From: Paraburkholderia sp. PGU19
GTDB taxonomy: Bacteria; Pseudomonadota; Gammaproteobacteria; Burkholderiales; Burkholderiaceae
Direction: 5' to 3'
DNA length: 64,000 nt
NCBI RefSeq assembly: GCF_013426915.1
Contig: NZ_AP023181.1
Span: forward strand, 372,001-436,000
How positions within the stretch are numbered: the first letter of the stretch is position 1; every line of letters begins with the position of its first letter. Below the pieces are notes generated by a model, which saw nothing but the letters and a program-made list of their open reading frames with translations, was not told the DNA's origin and did not search any database. Of this stretch, positions 8,897 through 18,623 are shown piece after piece. A program made the translations under genes and the position numbers.

Positions 8897-9877
8897 ATGA
8901 TGCCTACGATTGTCGACATGAACACCATTACCGTCATCGACTCCCATACCGGCGGCGAGCCTACCCGGCTCGTCGTTGAAGGCGGCCCTGATCTGGGACG
9001 CGGCCCGCTCGCTGAGCGGCTTGACATTTTTCGCCGAGACTTCGATCACGTTCGAGCAGGCGTGGTCAACGAGCCACGCGGCTCAGATGTGATGGTCGGC
9101 GCGCTGCTTTGCGAGCCACACGATCCCACCTGCTCGGCAGGCGTGATCTATTTTAATAACGTCGGTTTTCTCGGCATGTGCGGGCACGGCACGATAGGGT
9201 TGATTGTTTCACTCGCGCACATGGGGCGCATTGAGCCGGGCATGCATCGCGTCGAAACGCCGGTAGGTGTTGTAGAGGCCGAACTGCACGCCGACCGCAG
9301 CGTGACCGTACGCAACGTGCCGGCCTACCGTTATCGTCAAAGAGTGCCGCTTGACGTACCGGGCCTCGGCCGCGTGCATGGCGATATCGCCTGGGGCGGA
9401 AACTGGTTCTTCCTGGTTTCCGATCACCGTCAGTCGCTTGAATTCGAGTGCGTCGAGTCGCTCACGGACACGGCATGGGCGATCCGTGCCGCGCTTGAAA
9501 CCAACGGCATCACCGGCGAAGGCAGCGCGGAGATTGACCATATCGAGCTTTTCGCGGACTCTACCGTACCCGGTCTCGACAGTCGCAACTTCGTGCTGTG
9601 CCCAGGGAAGGCCTACGACCGCTCGCCGTGTGGCACAGGCACAAGCGCGAAAATCGCGTGTCTTGCCGCCGATGGGGTGCTTGAGCCGGGCGCGATCTGG
9701 CGCCAGGAAAGCATTATCGGCAGCGTGTTCGAAGCGAGCTACGAGCGTCATAAAGACGCGAACGACTCTGGTCGACACTACGTGCGCCCGAATATTCGCG
9801 GCACGGCACACGTAAGCGCCGAATCGAAGCTTATTTTCACCGCGGACGATCCATTCGCATGGGGCATTCGCGCGTGA
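8897..9877 (+). CDS. 4-hydroxyproline 2-epimerase
   Basis: The 326-residue protein is a proline-racemase-family enzyme. The two catalytic cysteines are in [12 protein letters not shown] (about residue 94) and [12 protein letters not shown] (about residue 247). Cys at both places is the signature of true racemases/epimerases rather than the Thr/Ser dehydratase branch. It starts trans-4-hydroxy-L-proline catabolism by inverting C2 to give cis-4-hydroxy-D-proline in the cytoplasm. The family N-terminus [11 protein letters not shown] begins about 15 residues in, so ATG 8918 is a rival start. Its end overlaps the next gene by 19 bases, indicating translational coupling to the dehydrogenase that uses its product. 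Confidence 0.93.
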   Translation: MMPTIVDMNTITVIDSHTGGEPTRLVVEGGPDLGRGPLAERLDIFRRDFDHVRAGVVNEPRGSDVMVGALLCEPHDPTCSAGVIYFNNVGFLGMCGHGTIGLIVSLAHMGRIEPGMHRVETPVGVVEAELHADRSVTVRNVPAYRYRQRVPLDVPGLGRVHGDIAWGGNWFFLVSDHRQSLEFECVESLTDTAWAIRAALETNGITGEGSAEIDHIELFADSTVPGLDSRNFVLCPGKAYDRSPCGTGTSAKIACLAADGVLEPGAIWRQESIIGSVFEASYERHKDANDSGRHYVRPNIRGTAHVSAESKLIFTADDPFAWGIRA

Positions 9878-11040
9878 GCTTCCCGCTACATTCGCATCCC
9901 GACGTGATCGTGGTGGGCGCGGGTATCGTCGGCGCCGCGTGCGCGTACGAACTGGCGCAGCAGGGCGCGGACGTGCTTGTCCTCGACCGTGCGGGCGTGG
10001 GCGGCGGCGTGACGGCGGCGGGGATGGGCCACCTCGTGCTCATGGACGACTCGCCCGCCGAGTTCGCCCTGTCCGCATGGTCGCGCGAGTTATGGCTGGA
10101 ACTTGCGCCACGATTGGGGCCCCGCGAGGCATTCGTGCAGTGTGGCACACTTTGGGTTGCCGTTGACGACGAGGAATACGCGCTCGCGCAAACGCGCCAG
10201 CAGGCGCTTGAACGGGCAGGCGTGTCCTGCTCGCTGCTCGACCCTATGGAGGTACGCGAAGCCGAACCTGCGCTGCGCGAAGGATTGCGTGGCGGCATGC
10301 TGCTTCCGGACGACGCAGTGGTGTATGCGCCTGCTGTTGCCGCATGGTTGCTGGCGCAACCGACAAAAGGCCGCGTGACGTGCAGGCTCGGTGCGCATGT
10401 CGCACGCGTGAATCCCGAAGGCGTGGTGCTCGCGGACGAAGAGACGCTCTCGACGGGCGCCGTGCTGCTGGCCAATGGGCTGCAAGCCGCCGAGCTTTTG
10501 CCCATGTTGCCGATGCAGGCGAAAAAGGGGCATCTGCTCATCACCGACCGTTATCCGGGCATTATCCGCCATCAGATACTCGAGCTCGGCTACATCAAAA
10601 GCGCACACAACTCGAGCGGCACGTCGGTGGCCTTCAACGTGCAACCGCGTCCGACCGGCCAGATCCTGATCGGATCGTCGCGTCAGTTCGATAGCCTGGA
10701 CCCGGCTGTCGAGCCGGCGATTCTCGCACGCATGTTGAGCCGCGCCTCGCAGTATCTGCCAGCATTGCCAGCACTTAACGCGATTCGCGCCTGGACCGGT
10801 TTTCGGCCTGCAACAAGCGACGGCTTGCCGTTGATCGGGGCTGCCGCGCCGTTCCTGGATGATATGTGCCACGCTTCGACGTGGCTCGCGACCGGGCACG
10901 AAGGTCTTGGGGTAACGACCGCTCTAGCAACGGGCAAGCTGATTGCCGCGCAGATGCTCCATCCAGGCGATGCACTACCGATCGACCCCGCGCCTTACCA
11001 GCCTGCCCGCTTCGCACACGCAGGAACCAGTCATGCCTGA
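9859..11040 (+). CDS. D-hydroxyproline dehydrogenase, FAD-containing DAO-type subunit
   Basis: The 393-residue protein begins with an FAD-binding Rossmann motif ([18 protein letters not shown], residues 15-32) and is a DadA/glycine-oxidase-family amine oxidase. The C-terminal region has the family [14 protein letters not shown]. In hydroxyproline operons this subunit works with a small 2Fe-2S protein and a second flavoprotein, both encoded directly downstream, to oxidise cis-4-hydroxy-D-proline to the pyrroline. It overlaps the epimerase upstream by 19 bases and the ferredoxin-like gene downstream by 8 bases, consistent with a stoichiometric complex. Confidence 0.9.
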   Translation: MGHSRVSFPLHSHPDVIVVGAGIVGAACAYELAQQGADVLVLDRAGVGGGVTAAGMGHLVLMDDSPAEFALSAWSRELWLELAPRLGPREAFVQCGTLWVAVDDEEYALAQTRQQALERAGVSCSLLDPMEVREAEPALREGLRGGMLLPDDAVVYAPAVAAWLLAQPTKGRVTCRLGAHVARVNPEGVVLADEETLSTGAVLLANGLQAAELLPMLPMQAKKGHLLITDRYPGIIRHQILELGYIKSAHNSSGTSVAFNVQPRPTGQILIGSSRQFDSLDPAVEPAILARMLSRASQYLPALPALNAIRAWTGFRPATSDGLPLIGAAAPFLDDMCHASTWLATGHEGLGVTTALATGKLIAAQMLHPGDALPIDPAPYQPARFAHAGTSHA

Positions 11041-11299
11041 CATGTTGACCATTATCGTTGACGGACGCAACGTGCGTGTCGCGCGCGGCAGTTCGGTTGT
11101 TGCAGCCATCGCGCTTGCGACGGGCACCGCAGGCGTGGTGACGCGTGGGTCCGTTAGCGGTGCTCAACGCGGACCTCTATGTGGCATGGGTGTGTGCCAG
11201 GAGTGCCGCGTGACTATCGACGGCGTGCGTCATCGGCTTGCGTGCCAGACGCTCTGCGCCGAAGGGATGAACGTCAAGACCGTAAAGTCTGAACTATGA
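11033..11299 (+). CDS. 2Fe-2S subunit of D-hydroxyproline dehydrogenase
   Basis: The 88-residue ferredoxin-like protein carries a plant-type 2Fe-2S pattern: PLCGMGVCQECRVTIDG, then RLACQT, which is C-x4-C-x2-C and a later Cys. It resembles the small subunit of hydrogen-cyanide-synthase or opine-oxidase-type dehydrogenases (HcnA, OoxA family). It passes electrons between the two flavoprotein subunits encoded on either side. ATG 11033 is chosen because the beta strand LTIIVDGRNV starts just after it and it overlaps the preceding gene. Confidence 0.9.
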   Translation: MPDMLTIIVDGRNVRVARGSSVVAAIALATGTAGVVTRGSVSGAQRGPLCGMGVCQECRVTIDGVRHRLACQTLCAEGMNVKTVKSEL

Positions 11300-12564
11300 A
11301 TTTCGATATTCTGATCATTGGCTCAGGACCTGCTGGATTGCACGCTGCTGGCGTGGCTGCTGAAGCGGGTGCAAAAGTCGGCATTGTCGACGATAACCCG
11401 CTACCAGGCGGTCAGATTTGGCGACAAGGGCCACAGCATCGGCCAAAAGGCGCCGCGTGTGATGCAATCGGAGCAGTGGAGCGTTCCACGAGCGTCACAC
11501 GTTTATCGGGAACGCGCGTCGTGCAGACACTTCGTCCACGCGAATTGCTCGTTGAAGACGCTGTGCGTGGCTATTCGATCGGCTACAGCAGGCTTATCGT
11601 GGCGACTGGTGCTCGGGAGCGTCTTTTACCGTATCCGGGCTGGACGCTCCCAGGCGTGACGGGCGCGGGCGGCTTGCAGGCGCTCATAAAGGGTGGCATG
11701 CCAGTGCGCGACGAGCGCATCGTCATCGCAGGAACCGGGCCGTTGTTATGGGCGGCGGCCGTGACCGCGCGCGAAGCGGGCGCACGTGTAATGGCCATCG
11801 TCGAGCAAGCGCCAGCGCATGCTGTGCGACAGTTCGCAGCGTCGCTCGTGCGTACGCCCGCGAAGCTGGCGCAGGCAGCGCGCATGCGTTTCGATCTGCG
11901 CGCGACGCCTTACATGTGTGGAGCGCATGTGAGTTCCGCGCTGGGCGAGCAGAAGCTATCGCAGGTGATTGTGCGGCAGGGAGTCGAGCAAACGTATATT
12001 GACGCCGATCGGCTTGCCTGCGCTTATGGCCTGGTGCCCAACACAACGTTGGGAATCGCGTTGGGCTGCGATATCGTCGAAACTCAAGGCGTGGTCGGGA
12101 TCGTCGTCGACGATCTGCAGTCTACGACGCAGCCCGATGTCTACGCAGCCGGGGAATGCACGGGGGTGGGCGGCGTGGAACTGGCTGCAGTCGAAGGGCG
12201 CATTGCAGCACATGCAGCAGTCGGAAACGTAGCGCAAGCGCGTTCTCTCTTTGCGGAGCGGGAGCGTTACCGTCGGTTTGCTGCGCGGATGCATGCGGCA
12301 TTTTCGCTCGATCCGCAGTTGCGTGGTCTTGCTACACCCGAGACTGTGATTTGCCGCTGCGAAGACGTCCGCTTTGCCGACGCCGCGCGACATCGCACCT
12401 GGCGCGATGCCAAACTCCAGACGCGCTGCGGCATGGGGCCGTGCCAAGGCAAGATCTGCGGAGAAGCAGCAGCATTCTGCTTAGGCTGGGCGCGCAAAGG
12501 TTCGCGCCCGCCGTTCTCCCCTGCACGCATTGGCACGTTGATGAAGGCGGAGACGCAAGTTTGA
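11296..12564 (+). CDS. D-hydroxyproline dehydrogenase, large NAD(P)/FAD-type subunit
   Basis: The 422-residue protein has an N-terminal FAD motif (IIGSGPAGLHAAGVAAEAG) and a second nucleotide-binding motif in the middle (IVIAGTGPLLWAAA, about residue 145). Its C-terminal Cys-rich domain, VICRCEDVR then TRCGMGPCQGKICG, holds a further 2Fe-2S cluster. This is the HcnB/OoxA-like architecture. It starts 4 bases before the stop of the 2Fe-2S gene (ATGA overlap). With its two upstream partners it forms the membrane-linked or electron-transfer dehydrogenase for cis-4-hydroxy-D-proline. Confidence 0.9.
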   Translation: MNFDILIIGSGPAGLHAAGVAAEAGAKVGIVDDNPLPGGQIWRQGPQHRPKGAACDAIGAVERSTSVTRLSGTRVVQTLRPRELLVEDAVRGYSIGYSRLIVATGARERLLPYPGWTLPGVTGAGGLQALIKGGMPVRDERIVIAGTGPLLWAAAVTAREAGARVMAIVEQAPAHAVRQFAASLVRTPAKLAQAARMRFDLRATPYMCGAHVSSALGEQKLSQVIVRQGVEQTYIDADRLACAYGLVPNTTLGIALGCDIVETQGVVGIVVDDLQSTTQPDVYAAGECTGVGGVELAAVEGRIAAHAAVGNVAQARSLFAERERYRRFAARMHAAFSLDPQLRGLATPETVICRCEDVRFADAARHRTWRDAKLQTRCGMGPCQGKICGEAAAFCLGWARKGSRPPFSPARIGTLMKAETQV

Positions 12565-12674
12565 AGTGTCGCAATCGGGTGGTGTAAAAAGCGCCGCCCA
12601 TTTATCTTCTGCAGTGTGCAAGCGACTGCGGCAAAGGCATAATCGAGCCGAACCCCGACTCGCCACGATTTACA

Positions 12675-13451
12675 ATGCCCGACCTGCACCTGCCCGCTGA
12701 TATCGAATACACGACGCTGACACAGATGATGGCGCACTTCTCGCTGCTCGAGCCGCTCTTCGATGTCATGCCCGATGTGGTCTTCTTCGTGAAGGATCAC
12801 GAGGCGCGCTATCTGATCGTCAACGCTACGCTCGCCGCGCGCTGCGGTTGCAAAGACCGTCGCGCACTAATTGGCAAGACGGCAGAAGAAGTTTTTCCGT
12901 CGCGTTTCGGCCGCATATACGTGGAACAGGACGAAGCTGTTGTACGCGATAACAGTCGGTTGATTAATCAGCTCGAACTTCATCTTTATCCGGGACGCCA
13001 GCCCGGTTGGTGCCTCACCTCCAAGGTTCCACTGCACGACGCGAGGGGGCGCGTACTGGGAGTTGCCGGCATCTCGCGCGATCTCCGGGCAGCGGAGGGT
13101 ACCCATCCGGCCTACGAGCGCGTTGCCATCGCGGCCAAATATATCCAGGACAACTATGCGCAGCCGCTGAGGCTCTCGAATCTGGCAACGCTCATAGACA
13201 TGTCAGTTGCGCAGGTGGAGCGCTACTTCGACAAGGTCTTTCATCTCACGCCGCGTCAGATGCTGCTGAAAACGCGACTTGATGCAGCATCCGAACTGCT
13301 GGCAAGTGACTGGAGTATCACCGATATTGCCGCGCGTTGCGGTTACAACGATCACAGTGCATTTACGCGTCAATTCAAGGCGACGGTGGGGCTCACTCCG
13401 AGTCAATATCGTGCGCTGCTGCATCCGCAAGCAACGTCTTACGATCGGTAG
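12675..13451 (+). CDS. PAS-domain AraC-family regulator of hydroxyproline genes
   Basis: The 258-residue protein has a PAS fold at residues 25-140 (MPDVVFFVKDHEARYLIVN ending near VAGISRDL). The C-terminal AraC DNA-binding domain has two helix-turn-helices: one near LATLIDMSVAQVERYF and the other near ITDIAARCGYNDHSAFTRQF, followed by GLTPSQYR. AraC-type activators (LhpR in Pseudomonas) control hydroxyproline catabolism, and this gene sits between the dehydrogenase and permease genes. A PAS sensor in front of the AraC domain suggests the domain binds a pathway compound. The start at 12675 fits the PAS length. Confidence 0.88.
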   Translation: MPDLHLPADIEYTTLTQMMAHFSLLEPLFDVMPDVVFFVKDHEARYLIVNATLAARCGCKDRRALIGKTAEEVFPSRFGRIYVEQDEAVVRDNSRLINQLELHLYPGRQPGWCLTSKVPLHDARGRVLGVAGISRDLRAAEGTHPAYERVAIAAKYIQDNYAQPLRLSNLATLIDMSVAQVERYFDKVFHLTPRQMLLKTRLDAASELLASDWSITDIAARCGYNDHSAFTRQFKATVGLTPSQYRALLHPQATSYDR

Positions 13452-13682
13452 AACGAACAGAAATCGCACGACGGGCATGCAATATTCGCAAGCAAATATC
13501 TAGGTGTTGTCCCCGATAGTTCTTGCGCCTGCGATTTGTTCCAGTGTGCCCGTCGCGTCAATTGTGCCGAATTCGTCGTGCTTAGGCGTGAAAGGCCTCA
13601 AGCCGTGAAGACTAGGGATAGCGATACTTCTTCGCATCGCCGCTGATCTGGCGCGATGTCTTTAACGAAGGAGATTGGCACT

Positions 13683-13832
13683 GTGAGTCGTGACGTTATC
13701 CAATGGAGCGAAGTGTTTTCCGCCGTCAGCACCCCGATTGGGCGGGATTTTTCCGTCGATATCCAAGCAACTCGCAGGCGCGTGAGCGAACTCGTGGCGG
13801 ATGAGGAATCCAGCATGGTCGCATTCCTGTGA
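13683..13832 (+). pseudogene. Truncated DHDPS-family gene start
   Basis: A 49-codon frame starting with GTG and preceded by AAGGAGA reads QWSEVFSAVSTPIGRDFSVDI. That is the start of a second DHDPS/NAL-family aldolase; intact relatives read WSGVFPAVSTPF. The frame then stops. The following 13833-14091 has no further match that I can see, so the gene was deleted after about 50 codons. The ribosome binding site remains good, so a short peptide could still be made. Confidence 0.6.
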
Positions 13833-14091
13833 CGTTCTAAAGCGTCGCCTCGATCTTCGAAAGCGACGTCACTCCTACGTAGGCGACGCGCTCGCATACG
13901 TGATGGCTTTAATGGAGCCGGCGCTTGCCACCGCTCCGGAACTGCCGGGCGTGGACCTGTTACCTGCACCGCGCGCGCAGCACAAATCAGCTACAACACG
14001 CGCAGCGCGCACCCCATTCAAGTATTGCTTCTGCGTGTCCATGCTGCAGCGGAACGCTCAAGCGCTTATTCCTAAATCAGGAGACTCGACT

Positions 14092-15728
14092 GTGTCTAGT
14101 CAAGGCAATATACATCGCTCGCTCCATGTCGGCGACGGCGCCCCAGTCGCCTCAAACGAACAGGCTGGCGAAGGACGCTTCAAGAAGCAACTCTCGCTCA
14201 TTGACCTTACGTTCATCGGCCTTGGGGCCATCTTCGGTTCCGGCTGGCTGTTTGCGGCGAGCCATGTTTCGGCTATCGCCGGGCCTGCCGGCATTGTCTC
14301 GTGGCTGGTCGGCGGCTTCGCGGTGCTCCTGCTCGGCATAGTCTATTGCGAACTGGGCGCGGCGCTGCCGCGTGCAGGCGGCGTGGTGCGCTATCCCGTA
14401 TACTCACACGGCCCGCTGCTCGGCTATCTGATGGGATTTGTCACGCTAATTGCGTTTTCGAGCCTGATTGCCATTGAAGTCGTAGCCGCGCGCCAGTACG
14501 CGGCTGCGTGGTTCCCCATGCTGAGCCGACCCGGTTCGGGTAATCCCACGATTGTGGGCTGGTTCGTTCAGTTGGCGCTGCTGTGCCTATTTTTCCGGTT
14601 GAACTACTCGAGCGTGAAGACCTTCGCACGCGCGAACAACCTCATAAGCATTTTCAAGTTCATCGTGCCACTTTCGGTTATCGGTGTGCTGTTCACGTTT
14701 TTCAAGCCTGCCAATCTGACCGCGCACGGTTTTGCACCGTTCGGTCTCTCCGGAATTGAAATGGCGGTATCGGCGGGCGGTATCATCTTCGCCTATCTTG
14801 GTCTCACGCCGATCATTTCAGTCGCGAGCGAAGTGCGTAATCCGCAGCGCACGATCCCTATCGCGTTGATTCTTTCAGTGCTGCTGTCGACCCTGATTTA
14901 TGTTCTGCTTCAACTGGCGTTCATTGGCAGCATTCCGACCGAGACGCTCAAGAGCGGCTGGGAAGGGTGAGTAAAGCGTTTTCACTGCCCTACCGTGACA
15001 TCGCGCTGGCGCTGGGCGTGGGATGGCTCGCGTATATGGTGGTGGCGGATGCGGCCATTTCCCCGAGCGGCTGCGGCAACATCTACATGAACGCGACGCC
15101 GCGCGTGGTGTACGCATGGGCGAAGACTGGCACGTTCTTTCGAGTATTCACTCGTGTCGACGCGGCTTCGGGCATTCCGCGCCCAGCTATGTGGCTCACT
15201 TTCGCGTTGGCCGTTTTTTGGACTCTGCCGTTTCCCTCCTGGGAGACACTCATCAATGTCGTCTCGGCGGCGCTGGTGTTGAGCTACGCAGTTGCACCGA
15301 TCTCGGTTGCGGCGCTGCGTCGCAACGCACCCGATATGGCTCGGCCGTTTCGCGTGGGACGGTTCGGTATCGTTGGCCCTGTGTCATTCGTTATCGCCGC
15401 TTTGATTGTCTACTGGTCGGGCTGGAGCACGGTTTCCTGGCTGTTGGGGCTGCAGATCGTCATGTTCGTGATTTATCTGGCGGCGGGCCGCTTCGTGCCT
15501 ACGCGCGAACTGAGTCTCGCGGAACAGGTGCGGTCATCTCTTTGGCTAATTGCGTTCTACGCCGTGATGATCTTGCTGTCGTGGCAGGGCAGTTTCGGTG
15601 GCAGCGGAGCGCTCGCACATCCCTACGACACTGTCGCGGTCGCGGTTGCAAGCCTCTGCATTTACCACTGGGGTGCTTATACGGGGGTGCCGGGCAGCAA
15701 GCTGCACCTCGAAGCCGAAGATCAATGA
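14092..15728 (+). pseudogene. APC-family amino-acid permease, one frameshift
   Basis: Two frames together give a normal amino acid permease of about 545 residues. The first (14092-14970) begins after an AGGAGA site with a GTG. It includes the APC signature IDLTFIGLGAIFGSGWLFAA and about seven membrane segments. The second (from about 14967) continues KAFSLPYRDIALALGVGWL and the last five segments. The break falls at GGCTGGGAAGGGTGAG, a G-rich run, where one base shifts the frame. It would import proline/hydroxyproline or related amino acids (context). Either the permease is newly inactivated or the base is a sequencing error. Confidence 0.85.
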
Positions 15729-15806
15729 CGGTACGTAAATCCCCGTAGCTATTCAATCGTTGATTCACACCGGGCCATGTCCGGTTGCTATATTGCAGGA
15801 TGCACT

Positions 15807-17399
15807 ATGACCATTGCAGGCCATTCCTTGATCGGCGCGGCAAGCGCGAGCAACACCAACGACGTCTTTAACGGTGTGAATGCACGGACTGGCGAACCGC
15901 TCGCTCCGGATTTTCACGGCGCGACGCTGGATGAACTGGAGCGCGCGTGTGCACTCGCCGATTCAGCGTTCGACACCTTTCGTGAAATCACGCTAGAGGA
16001 ACGCGCTGTCTTTCTGGAAGCGATAGGACAAGAGATCGAGAAGATTGGAGATACGCTGATCGAACGCTGCATGACTGAAACCGGGTTGCCGCGTACTCGA
16101 CTCGAAGGCGAGCGCACCCGCACGATCGGCCAACTCAAGCTGTTTGCGAACGTTTTGCGTAATGGCGATTTTCTCGACGCTCGCATCGATCCCGCCCTTC
16201 CCGAACGGAAGCCATTGCCGCGCGTGGATTTGCGCCAGCGAAGCATTGCGCTTGGGCCGGTGGCAGTATTCGGTGCATCGAATTTCCCGCTGGCGTTTTC
16301 TGTGGCGGGCGGCGATACCGCTTCTGCGCTCGCTGCGGGGTGCCCGGTGATCGTGAAAGCGCATTGTGCACACCCTGGTACCTCCGAACTCGTCGGACGC
16401 GCGATACAGTCTGCAGTGGCACGCTGCGGGCTACCGGAAGGCGTGTTTTCGCTGCTGTTCGATGGTGGAGTTGTCATTGGCCAAGGGCTCGTCGCCGATA
16501 AACGAATCAAGGCTGTTGGGTTTACCGGCTCTCGCGCGGCGGGCCTTGCGCTCATGAAGATCGCGAACGCCCGGGAGGAACCGATTCCTGTCTACGCTGA
16601 AATGAGCGCAATCAATCCCGTTGTATTGCTACCGCACGCTCTGGCGGCTCGCGGCGCGCAGATCGGCCGACAATTTGCAGCATCGCTTACGCTAGGGGCG
16701 GGCCAGTTCTGCACGAATCCGGGTCTCGTCCTGGCGGTGGACAGTGACGCACTTCGCGCATTCGAACAGGCCGCAAGCGCAGTGCTCTCCGACACCGCAG
16801 CACAGACGATGCTCACGCCCGGCATACACGCGAACTACTGCATGGGCGTACAGCGTCTTGATACATCGGAGCACGTCGAAAGACTAGCAAACGGCGCGAC
16901 GGGAGGACGTTATGACGCTCAGGCATCGCTCTTTGCGACGAATGCTGCAGCCTTCGCGTCGGAACCGTCTTTGCATGAAGAGGTATTCGGTCCGACTTCG
17001 CTGATCGTGCGATGCAGCGATCTGAGTGTGCTGCACGAAGTCCTGAAGTCGATTGAAGGTCAGTTGACGATCTCCGTGCATATGGATGCGGCCGATCGGG
17101 ATGCATGCGGCGCGCTTACCCCTACGCTCGAACGCAAGGCGGGGCGTATCCTAGTCAACGGATTCGGCACCGGCGTCGAGGTCGGCCACGCGATGGTGCA
17201 TGGCGGCCCGTTCCCGGCGACGTCGGATGCGCGCACGACTTCGGTCGGCAGCCGCGCGATCGAGCGCTTCCTGCGCCCCGTTTCGTATCAGGACTGGCCG
17301 AACGATCTTCTGCCGCGCGCGCTGCGCAACGAGAATCCGTACGGACTTGCGCGCCGCGTGGACGGTGTGAGACGTCGAGAGGAAAATCAGGATGTCTGA
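15807..17399 (+). CDS. 2,5-dioxovalerate (alpha-ketoglutarate semialdehyde) dehydrogenase
   Basis: The roughly 530-residue protein is an aldehyde dehydrogenase of the KGSADH branch. The catalytic Cys lies in [11 protein letters not shown] and the general-base Glu in [20 protein letters not shown] is the cofactor loop. It oxidises alpha-ketoglutarate semialdehyde, the product of the deaminase, to 2-oxoglutarate with NAD(P), the last step before the TCA cycle. ATG 15807 is preferred, with AGGA seven bases upstream, over the longer frame from 15777. The stop overlaps the next gene by 8 bases. Confidence 0.92.
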   Translation: MTIAGHSLIGAASASNTNDVFNGVNARTGEPLAPDFHGATLDELERACALADSAFDTFREITLEERAVFLEAIGQEIEKIGDTLIERCMTETGLPRTRLEGERTRTIGQLKLFANVLRNGDFLDARIDPALPERKPLPRVDLRQRSIALGPVAVFGASNFPLAFSVAGGDTASALAAGCPVIVKAHCAHPGTSELVGRAIQSAVARCGLPEGVFSLLFDGGVVIGQGLVADKRIKAVGFTGSRAAGLALMKIANAREEPIPVYAEMSAINPVVLLPHALAARGAQIGRQFAASLTLGAGQFCTNPGLVLAVDSDALRAFEQAASAVLSDTAAQTMLTPGIHANYCMGVQRLDTSEHVERLANGATGGRYDAQASLFATNAAAFASEPSLHEEVFGPTSLIVRCSDLSVLHEVLKSIEGQLTISVHMDAADRDACGALTPTLERKAGRILVNGFGTGVEVGHAMVHGGPFPATSDARTTSVGSRAIERFLRPVSYQDWPNDLLPRALRNENPYGLARRVDGVRRREENQDV

Positions 17400-18411
17400 A
17401 CCAGACGACGTCTCGCTTTCGCTGAGCGACCTCTTCGACCTGGCCCGTAAGGTCCTTCTGCATCACGGCCTGTCGGCGGCGCACGCTGACGCGATCGCAC
17501 GTGTCATTACCCAAGGGCAGCGGGACGAATGCCACTCACATGGCCTTTATCGTCTGCTCGGTTGTGTGCGTTCTGTGCTATCCGGCAAGGTGAATCAGCA
17601 CGCGCAACCGACGATCCGTGACGTCTCGCCGGGCGTGCTTGCCGTGGACGCGCACTACGGCTTTTCACTGCTGGCGTTCGAGACCGGACTACCCAGGCTT
17701 GCCGAAAAGGCTCGCTCGCAAGGGATCGCGGCGATGGCGATCAATCGTTGCTTTCATTTTTCCGCACTGTGGCCGGAAGTGGAGGCCATTGCGGCGCATG
17801 GTCTTGTCGCGTTGGCGATGAATCCGAGCCATAGCTGGGTCGCGCCCGCGGGCGGCACCCGCGGTGTGTTTGGCACCAACCCCATCGCTTTTGCCTGGCC
17901 GCGTGCTGAAGGTCATCCGTTCTTATTCGATTTTGCAACCAGCGCGATCGCGCGTGGCGACATCGAACTACATGCGCGAGAGGGCAAGTCAATCCCTGCC
18001 CACTGGGCCATTGACCGAGAGGGCAGAGCTACTACCGATGCACGAGCCGCGCTTGAAGGGGCGATGCAGACGTTCGGCGGCCACAAAGGATCCGCGTTAG
18101 CGGCGATGGTGGAGTTGCTCGCGGGCGCCTTGATAGGTGATCTCACCAGCATGGAGTCGCAATCTCTTGACGATGGCGCGGGTTTGAGTCCGTGTCATGG
18201 CGAACTGGTGATTGCCATCGATCCAAAACGCTTCCTTGGCAGCGAATACGCAATTGGTGAGGCGCGCGCGGAGCGACTCTTTGAGGCGATCGTAACTCAG
18301 GGAGCGAGGCTCCCGTCTCAGCGCCGATTCGATGCACGCACACGTAGTGAACGTGACGGAGTGAGAGTTTCACGTTCGCTTTATAACGAAATAATGGAAG
18401 TTTTTCATTGA
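17392..18411 (+). CDS. Ldh-family oxidoreductase, probable pyrroline-2-carboxylate reductase
   Basis: The 339-residue protein belongs to the malate/L-lactate/ureidoglycolate dehydrogenase family (LDH2). It has the family start [12 protein letters not shown], the catalytic [10 protein letters not shown] and the cofactor region [11 protein letters not shown]. Members in hydroxyproline and D-lysine operons reduce delta1-pyrroline-2-carboxylate or delta1-piperideine-2-carboxylate with NAD(P)H. Here that would recover dehydrated by-products, for example from cis-3- or trans-3-hydroxyproline. It overlaps the dehydrogenase gene by 8 bases and ends the locus. Confidence 0.85.
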   Translation: MSEPDDVSLSLSDLFDLARKVLLHHGLSAAHADAIARVITQGQRDECHSHGLYRLLGCVRSVLSGKVNQHAQPTIRDVSPGVLAVDAHYGFSLLAFETGLPRLAEKARSQGIAAMAINRCFHFSALWPEVEAIAAHGLVALAMNPSHSWVAPAGGTRGVFGTNPIAFAWPRAEGHPFLFDFATSAIARGDIELHAREGKSIPAHWAIDREGRATTDARAALEGAMQTFGGHKGSALAAMVELLAGALIGDLTSMESQSLDDGAGLSPCHGELVIAIDPKRFLGSEYAIGEARAERLFEAIVTQGARLPSQRRFDARTRSERDGVRVSRSLYNEIMEVFH

Positions 18412-18494
18412 TCGTTTCCTTGTGCATCTCGGCCTTGCTGCGTCGGGCGTTCGCAAGCAAGGAAAGCTCCAGCACTTATCATTAGGAATACTAT

Positions 18495-18522
18495 ATTTGA
18501 CATAAATCAAATTAGCGACATT
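18495..18522 (+). other. dif-like site A (28 bp, 11-6-11)
   Basis: ATTTGACATAA, spacer ATCAAA, TTAGCGACATT. Read on the other strand the right arm is TTATGTCAAAT, one base from the XerD half-site TTATGTTAAAT of E. coli dif, and the left arm ends in CGCTAA. Four more copies in the same orientation lie at 23371, 52864, 53753 and 58036. Sites A and C are alike for about 25 further bases on the right (GTAGGAATCC). Confidence 0.7.
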
Positions 18523-18623
18523 GCGTAGGAATCCATATTATGATTTTCGATGTATTCTGCGTCAAAGTGTGCCTGGAAGACGGCGTTTCGAAGGCCTCCA
18601 GGAACGCCTTTTTATTGTCGCGA

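Noticed and set aside
10090..10899. 269-residue minus-strand frame
   Set aside because: Antisense to the FAD subunit of the dehydrogenase; no family signal.
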